Below, one piece after another: positions 14,106 through 18,160 of a DNA stretch of 18,160 nucleotides. This stretch comes from Aminicenans sp964648465 (GTDB lineage: Bacteria > Acidobacteriota > Aminicenantia > Aminicenantales > Aminicenantaceae). The DNA lies in contig CAZYMU010000045.1 in the NCBI GenBank assembly GCA_964648465.1, forward strand, positions 1 to 18,160, written 5' to 3'. Each line of letters begins with the position of its first letter. Position 1 is the stretch's first letter. The position numbers and the translations under genes were made by a program. The notes beneath the pieces are model-generated. The model saw only the letters and a list, made by a program, of their open reading frames with translations, made no database searches and was not told where the DNA came from.

Positions 14106-14690
14106 TTAACTTTCATTCGTGCTATTCGTATTTTCATTTTTTATCCCTGACGGAAACAACGGCGGCCATTCGAGTCTCCCATAAAGCTGTTCCTGGTTTA
14201 AACGGTAATATTTATAATTTTCTCTGTATTTTTTATAACCGTTTGCCATTTCTTTATCAATCAATGTCCATAGATGAGTCACGGCAACAAAAATTGCTTC
14301 AGGCCTGGGCATACACCCGGCAATCCAACCGTCTACAGGAATGTATTTATCCAGATGTTTTATGGTATTATATGAATCCCAATACATCCCTCCGTTTATA
14401 GGGCAGGAACCAAAACCTACTGTGAACTTTGGATCTGGCATCTGCTCATATGTTCTTATGATAGGCTTTAACGTTTTTAATGAAACATATCCGGTGATCA
14501 AGAATAGATTTGCCTGCCTTGGAGTGGCTACCGGGATTACTCCGAATCTCTCTGCATCCCAGCGAGAAGTTATAACTGGAGGGATCTCAATGATTCCGCA
14601 TCCAGTACAAAAATATACTACATGAAGTGAATACTTATGGCCCATCTTTGCCGGAGCTTTTAACCATTTTATGAGCTGGTTTCTATCCAT
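14106..14690 (-). CDS. NuoB/EchC-like small subunit with one [4Fe-4S] cluster
   Basis: 194 residues. The proximal-cluster ligands are visible: Cys28 and Cys31 in FCTGCG, Cys96 in GSCPINGG and Cys126 in GCMPRPEA. The first pair is spaced CxxC as in hydrogenase small subunits, not the tandem CC of true complex I NuoB. It carries electrons from the ferredoxin-like fusion protein to the reaction site at the interface with the NuoD-like subunit. The start at 14690 has AGGAG upstream and lies only 3 bases after the NuoH-like stop. The last 11 residues (KNENTNSTNES) are low-complexity and coded by a repeat-like stretch at 14106-14140. The conserved part ends near PPLFPSG. Confidence 0.93.
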   Translation of the reverse strand: MDRNQLIKWLKAPAKMGHKYSLHVVYFCTGCGIIEIPPVITSRWDAERFGVIPVATPRQANLFLITGYVSLKTLKPIIRTYEQMPDPKFTVGFGSCPINGGMYWDSYNTIKHLDKYIPVDGWIAGCMPRPEAIFVAVTHLWTLIDKEMANGYKKYRENYKYYRLNQEQLYGRLEWPPLFPSGIKNENTNSTNES

Positions 14691-14693
14691 CCC

Positions 14694-15584
14694 TCATCTC
14701 CTCGCTATTAAAACTATGACCAACCCTATGAAAGCAAACAGTGTAGGCCATCTCCATAAATATTTAACTGCTTGCTCAATCCTCAATCGTGGGTATGCAG
14801 CGTTGATGAAAAGGCCTGCTATAAATACTACCAACATTTTAAGGAAGAAAGTAAACACATCACCTGCACCGCCTAAAAACAGGTTTACGAAAAGAGCTAT
14901 ACCAATAAAAAGACTGAAAGCATGCTGTATAGTTGCCAGGGCTAAAAATTTACCGCCATATTCCACCATAGGCCCTGAAGAGATTTCCTGCGGTGCCTGA
15001 ATAACTTCAAAAGGCCTTAATCCCAGTATCGCCGGAATAATAAGAAAATAAGCTATCCCGGATAATAATAGAGGTAAAGAAGTCAAAGACCAAGTTGTGT
15101 TATGTTGTTTTGATACTATTTCCACTATGGATATAGTTTCGTAATGTGTCATTACCGCAAGAAAAACAAGCAGCAGCGGTACTTCATAACCTAATGCCAG
15201 AATAAGCTTACGGGAAATACCAATACTAACATTGGGATTAGCTGCTTCACCACCACTTAAAGCTATTCCTAAAGGTTCTAAAAGAATCATATAAAGAATA
15301 ACTAATAATCCGCCGGAACTGCTTAACGGACATATTGGACCCAAAGGCAAAAATAAAATTACAACTATTGAACCAGCCAATGAGATGATGATTCCAAAGT
15401 TAAACATACTTCCATGGCTTATAGCTTTTTGACTGAATAACTTAATGATATCGATAACCGGCTGGATAAGCGGTGGGCCATAACGCCAATGAATCCTCGC
15501 CATTATTTTTCTTGACAACCCAAGAAAAAATATTCCTATTACAAACGAGATGAGCAAACTTAAAATTACGTTAATAACAGTCAT
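14694..15584 (-). CDS. NuoH/EchB/HyfC-like membrane anchor subunit
   Basis: 296 residues with about eight membrane segments, homologous to complex I NuoH. Signatures are RIHWRYGPPLIQPVIDIIKL near the N-terminus and RPFEVIQAPQEISSGP followed by VEYGGKF, the conserved loop that contacts the peripheral arm. It links the hydrophilic arm to the ion-translocating subunits. The start at 15584 (MTVINVIL) is preferred because GGAG lies 9 bases upstream and the ATG overlaps the preceding stop as TAATG. The in-frame ATG at 15599 gives five more residues but has no Shine-Dalgarno sequence. Confidence 0.92.
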   Translation of the reverse strand: MTVINVILSLLISFVIGIFFLGLSRKIMARIHWRYGPPLIQPVIDIIKLFSQKAISHGSMFNFGIIISLAGSIVVILFLPLGPICPLSSSGGLLVILYMILLEPLGIALSGGEAANPNVSIGISRKLILALGYEVPLLLVFLAVMTHYETISIVEIVSKQHNTTWSLTSLPLLLSGIAYFLIIPAILGLRPFEVIQAPQEISSGPMVEYGGKFLALATIQHAFSLFIGIALFVNLFLGGAGDVFTFFLKMLVVFIAGLFINAAYPRLRIEQAVKYLWRWPTLFAFIGLVIVLIARR

Positions 15585-17446
15585 TACCAAATGCTCCATT
15601 TCAATTGAGCTAAAATCAACAATGCCAGAAACAACACTATATACATTACATAATTACCTACATCTCCGGTATAAATACGTCGTACTCCGCCACACAAGTT
15701 TTGGACACATCGAGCAAGTTTTGTGTAGAATTCATCTACAAAATCCCTTAAATAAGGAGCAATCATCCTATACAATGGATCGTAGAAATTAACCGTATAA
15801 TGATATTTTTCCTTAGGAATAGCTGCTCCGGCAGCGTAGCTATCGTCTTGAGTAACCTGTACTGCTTTCCGCCCTGCCTTAAAAATCAACCAGGCAATAA
15901 TACCGGCAACCAAAATAGCAAAAAAAATGTTTATAGTATTTAATGCACCGGTCTCGGAAGCAATTCCCCAGATGGTTACATTCAAGGAATCAAAACCAAA
16001 GGATGTTATAACACTATTAATAACCTTAAGAGGAATACCGGGAAAAATACCGAACAGGAAAATTGCGAATGAAAGAATTATCATTGGAAGTTGCATGCCG
16101 AACGGTGCTTTTTTCAGGTCTTTATACTTTTCAGGAAGCTGACCTAAGAAGATATTATGAACGAGCTTATAACTGTAAAGTATAGTTCCCCATGTTCCGA
16201 ACAGGGCAGCGAAGGCCAAAAAAGGAGAGCCTTCAAGTATCAGGGTTTTATAGATTAACCACTTGGAGATAAATCCGTTGGTCAAAGGTAGCCCTATTAA
16301 TCCGCAAATACCCGCCAATGCTGCAATAAAAGTAACAGGCATTTTTTTTGCAAATCCGCCTAGAGAGTTTAAGTCCCTGACCCCCCTGGTTTTATACTCC
16401 ACTACTCCAACAACCATAAAAAGGAGCGCTTTAAAAGTAGCATGGCTAAAAAAGTGAAATATGCCGCCGGTAATACTTAAACTTGTTCCAAAGGCAATTC
16501 CCAGTATTATATACCCTGCCTGGCCTATAGTAGACCAAGCCAGGAGTCTTTTAGCATCATCTTGCAGTATAGCTATAAATGTAGGAATGATGATGGTAAT
16601 TGCTCCTAATATGGATAAGATATAATGAAAACTTAGCAATCCTTGCCCCAAAGCAAGGAAGGTTTTTAATCCAATTAATACATAAATGAGAATAAACCCA
16701 TAAGTCCCCATTTTTATCAATATTCCGGAAAGCACGGCACTAAAAGGAGATGGAGCTTCTGAATGAGCAGGAGGTAACCACGTGTGAAACGGCCAAATTG
16801 CATTCTTTATTCCAAAAGCAATAAAAAAGACAATCAAAAGGAACAAAATGTAACCAGAAGGGGCGGAAGATAGGTGAGTAGCAAGTTCTGAGATAATCAA
16901 AGTCCCGCAGGATGCGTAGATTGACAATATCCCGACGAGCATAGTGACAGACCCGACTATAGACATAATAATATATTTCATACCTGCAGCTAAAGCAGGT
17001 CCACGGTTATAACTTATTAAAAGAAAAGTACTCCACGACATGATCTCCCAGAATATAAAGAAAGAAACTAAGTCACCACTTAATACAATTCCTAACATAC
17101 CGGCATTTACAAGAAGTATCATTAAATAGTAGAAGTCTGTTCTTTCTTTGCCCTTCATATAATTCAAAGAGAAAATGATAGAAAGCGCTGATATGAAGGC
17201 TATGATAATAGAAAAAAACCAGGAAAGTGAATTTAATCTTAAGAAGAGATGTAAGTTAAAAAATCCTAAATAAGAAGTATTCCCTACGGATTTTCCATAG
17301 AAAGATGCAATAATAACTACTAATGCACAGGAAATAAATACAGCAAAAGAATTGCGCACCCTGGAAGAGAACTTCCCTAAAAAATAAGTAATGAATGCAC
17401 CACTGAATGCAATTATAAGTAAAAGTTGCAAATTCATCCCGCTCAT
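15584..17446 (-). CDS. NuoL/HyfB/MrpD-like antiporter-type subunit
   Basis: 620 residues, very hydrophobic, about fifteen or more membrane segments. It belongs to the proton-conducting membrane transporter family. Family charges are in place: Glu134 (FFIFWEIMSWS), Lys214 (GIKNAIWPFHTWLPPAHSEAP), Lys245 (GILIKMG) and His335/Lys339 (HFFSHATFKALL). It likely moves protons or Na+ when electrons flow through the complex. After residue 530 a longer soluble stretch (YAAGAAIPKEKYHYTVNFYDPLY) precedes a final membrane helix, as in HyfB/NuoL-type proteins. It overlaps the previous gene by four bases (ATGA). An ATG at 17437 (MNLQLLL) has AGG at a better distance and may be the real start. Confidence 0.92.
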   Translation of the reverse strand: MSGMNLQLLLIIAFSGAFITYFLGKFSSRVRNSFAVFISCALVVIIASFYGKSVGNTSYLGFFNLHLFLRLNSLSWFFSIIIAFISALSIIFSLNYMKGKERTDFYYLMILLVNAGMLGIVLSGDLVSFFIFWEIMSWSTFLLISYNRGPALAAGMKYIIMSIVGSVTMLVGILSIYASCGTLIISELATHLSSAPSGYILFLLIVFFIAFGIKNAIWPFHTWLPPAHSEAPSPFSAVLSGILIKMGTYGFILIYVLIGLKTFLALGQGLLSFHYILSILGAITIIIPTFIAILQDDAKRLLAWSTIGQAGYIILGIAFGTSLSITGGIFHFFSHATFKALLFMVVGVVEYKTRGVRDLNSLGGFAKKMPVTFIAALAGICGLIGLPLTNGFISKWLIYKTLILEGSPFLAFAALFGTWGTILYSYKLVHNIFLGQLPEKYKDLKKAPFGMQLPMIILSFAIFLFGIFPGIPLKVINSVITSFGFDSLNVTIWGIASETGALNTINIFFAILVAGIIAWLIFKAGRKAVQVTQDDSYAAGAAIPKEKYHYTVNFYDPLYRMIAPYLRDFVDEFYTKLARCVQNLCGGVRRIYTGDVGNYVMYIVLFLALLILAQLKWSIW

Positions 17447-18160
17447 CCTAAAACACTCCTGATATATTCAACTCTATTTAGAAGTTCTGAAGCAGCTGAG
17501 TTTAAAATATCGGTTATAACCCTGGGATATATTCCTATAATTATAATTAACGTCACTAATACGAAGATAGGGATTAACGCAGTAAAGGGAGCTTTTTTGC
17601 TTTCTGGATTACCCTTTCCTTCCCTAAAATATATAGTCTGCACAACCCGGAAGAAATATGCTGCCTCAATTACTGTACCTAACAGGACAAGTCCAACAAG
17701 CACAGTGAACAAAACCTCCTGTTTTGCTAGTACAGCTCGAATGATTAAAAATTTACTGGGAAACCCTGCAAAAGGTGGTAACCCCACAAGCGAGAATGCC
17801 CCGACTGTAAAAGCTAAGGACGTAAACGGCATTCTTCTGCCCATTCCTTCGAAAGTGGAAATATCCATAGAACCGGTACGGTAAACCATATAACCCACTG
17901 CCAAGAATAATAGTGCCTTGGCTAAAGTATGACTTACCAGCTGGAATAATCCGCCGGTAACTGCATACGGTGTAGCTATAGCCAAAGCAAACAATATTAA
18001 ACCGATCTGACCTATACTGGAATATGCCAGCATCCTTTTAATATTATTCTGGCTGAAGGCACACATTTCGCCTATTAATAAGGTCAAAATTCCCAAAAGT
18101 ACCAAAAACATCAATATGCTGGAAGCTCCAAATACTGTGAATACAACCCTGACAACAGCA
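17443..18160 (-). CDS. NuoM/NuoN/MrpD-like antiporter-type subunit (5' end beyond window)
   Basis: The C-terminal half or so of a second antiporter-like membrane subunit. The frame is open to the window edge, so the N-terminus is missing; the apparent start codons near 18111 are internal. Conserved stretches are NIKRMLAYSSIGQIG, GGLFQLVSHTLAKALLFLAVGYM (His and Lys in the channel) and SLVGLPPFAGFPSKFLIIRA. The last is the usual GLPP.AGF.SK motif. It ends in a tail that overlaps the next gene by four bases. Two different antiporter-like subunits next to each other suggest at least two ion channels in the complex. More subunit genes probably lie upstream, outside the window. Confidence 0.9.
   Translation of the reverse strand, partial: AVVRVVFTVFGASSILMFLVLLGILTLLIGEMCAFSQNNIKRMLAYSSIGQIGLILFALAIATPYAVTGGLFQLVSHTLAKALLFLAVGYMVYRTGSMDISTFEGMGRRMPFTSLAFTVGAFSLVGLPPFAGFPSKFLIIRAVLAKQEVLFTVLVGLVLLGTVIEAAYFFRVVQTIYFREGKGNPESKKAPFTALIPIFVLVTLIIIIGIYPRVITDILNSAASELLNRVEYIRSVLG

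Noticed and set aside
12436..17446. Functional [NiFe] hydrogenase (Ech, Hyf or Mbh)
   Set aside because: The large subunit lacks all four metal-binding cysteines, so the active site cannot form.
1..18160. CRISPR array, tRNA, rRNA or insertion sequence
   Set aside because: No regularly spaced DNA repeats with unique spacers, no cloverleaf or ribosomal signature, and no transposase-like frame were seen. The only tandem array is the coding repeat at 462-1517.

Overview
This window comes from an AT-rich bacterial chromosome, most likely an uncultured strict or facultative anaerobe. No marker gene here fixes the phylum. The anaerobic reading rests on a hydrogenase-related, complex I-like operon with no NADH-dehydrogenase (NuoEF) genes in view, an acetate kinase and a NifX/ArsR/permease operon. 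Genes are tightly packed, with ATGA stop/start overlaps in the right-hand operon.

Left part (1-3845): two exported proteins face each other. One is a signal-peptide protein with about twelve 29-residue IHDV repeats (+). The other is a multidomain serine hydrolase of the class C beta-lactamase type (-). Both begin with a similar small beta-rich domain, and the hydrolase gene looks richer in GC than its surroundings.

Second block (4238-6112, - strand): an operon read arsR-like regulator, NifX/NafY-type small protein, then two small membrane proteins that look like the two halves of a COG0701-type permease. A candidate promoter overlaps the 5' end of the arsR-like gene, next to tandem TGCATAT repeats.

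Third block (6250-10138, + strand): a good sigma70-like promoter, then acetate kinase with an unusual C-terminal extension of about 70 residues, a cysteine-rich protein of unknown function (possibly V4R-like), and a 611-residue HEAT-repeat protein. Spacing suggests one transcript. A regulatory or sensing module attached to acetate metabolism is the most interesting possibility, but it is inference.

Gap (10139-10548): it holds the C-terminal half of a RelE-type toxin without a start codon, a leftover strong ribosome binding site with no antitoxin behind it, and an AT-rich inverted repeat.

Right part (10549-18160, - strand): an operon for a membrane-bound complex related to group 4 [NiFe] hydrogenases and complex I. 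In transcription order it encodes an antiporter-like subunit (cut by the window edge), a second NuoL/HyfB-like subunit, NuoH-like, NuoB-like, NuoC-like and NuoD-like subunits, and a fusion of a NuoI-like ferredoxin with a GltD/NfnB-like FAD/NAD(P) oxidoreductase. The large subunit lacks all four nickel-binding cysteines, so it should not be a hydrogenase. It fits the energy-converting hydrogenase-related (Ehr) class. The likely working model is that NAD(P)H or a partner electron carrier exchanges electrons through the fusion protein and the NuoB-like cluster, coupled to ion movement by the membrane subunits. The electron acceptor cannot be read from the sequence.
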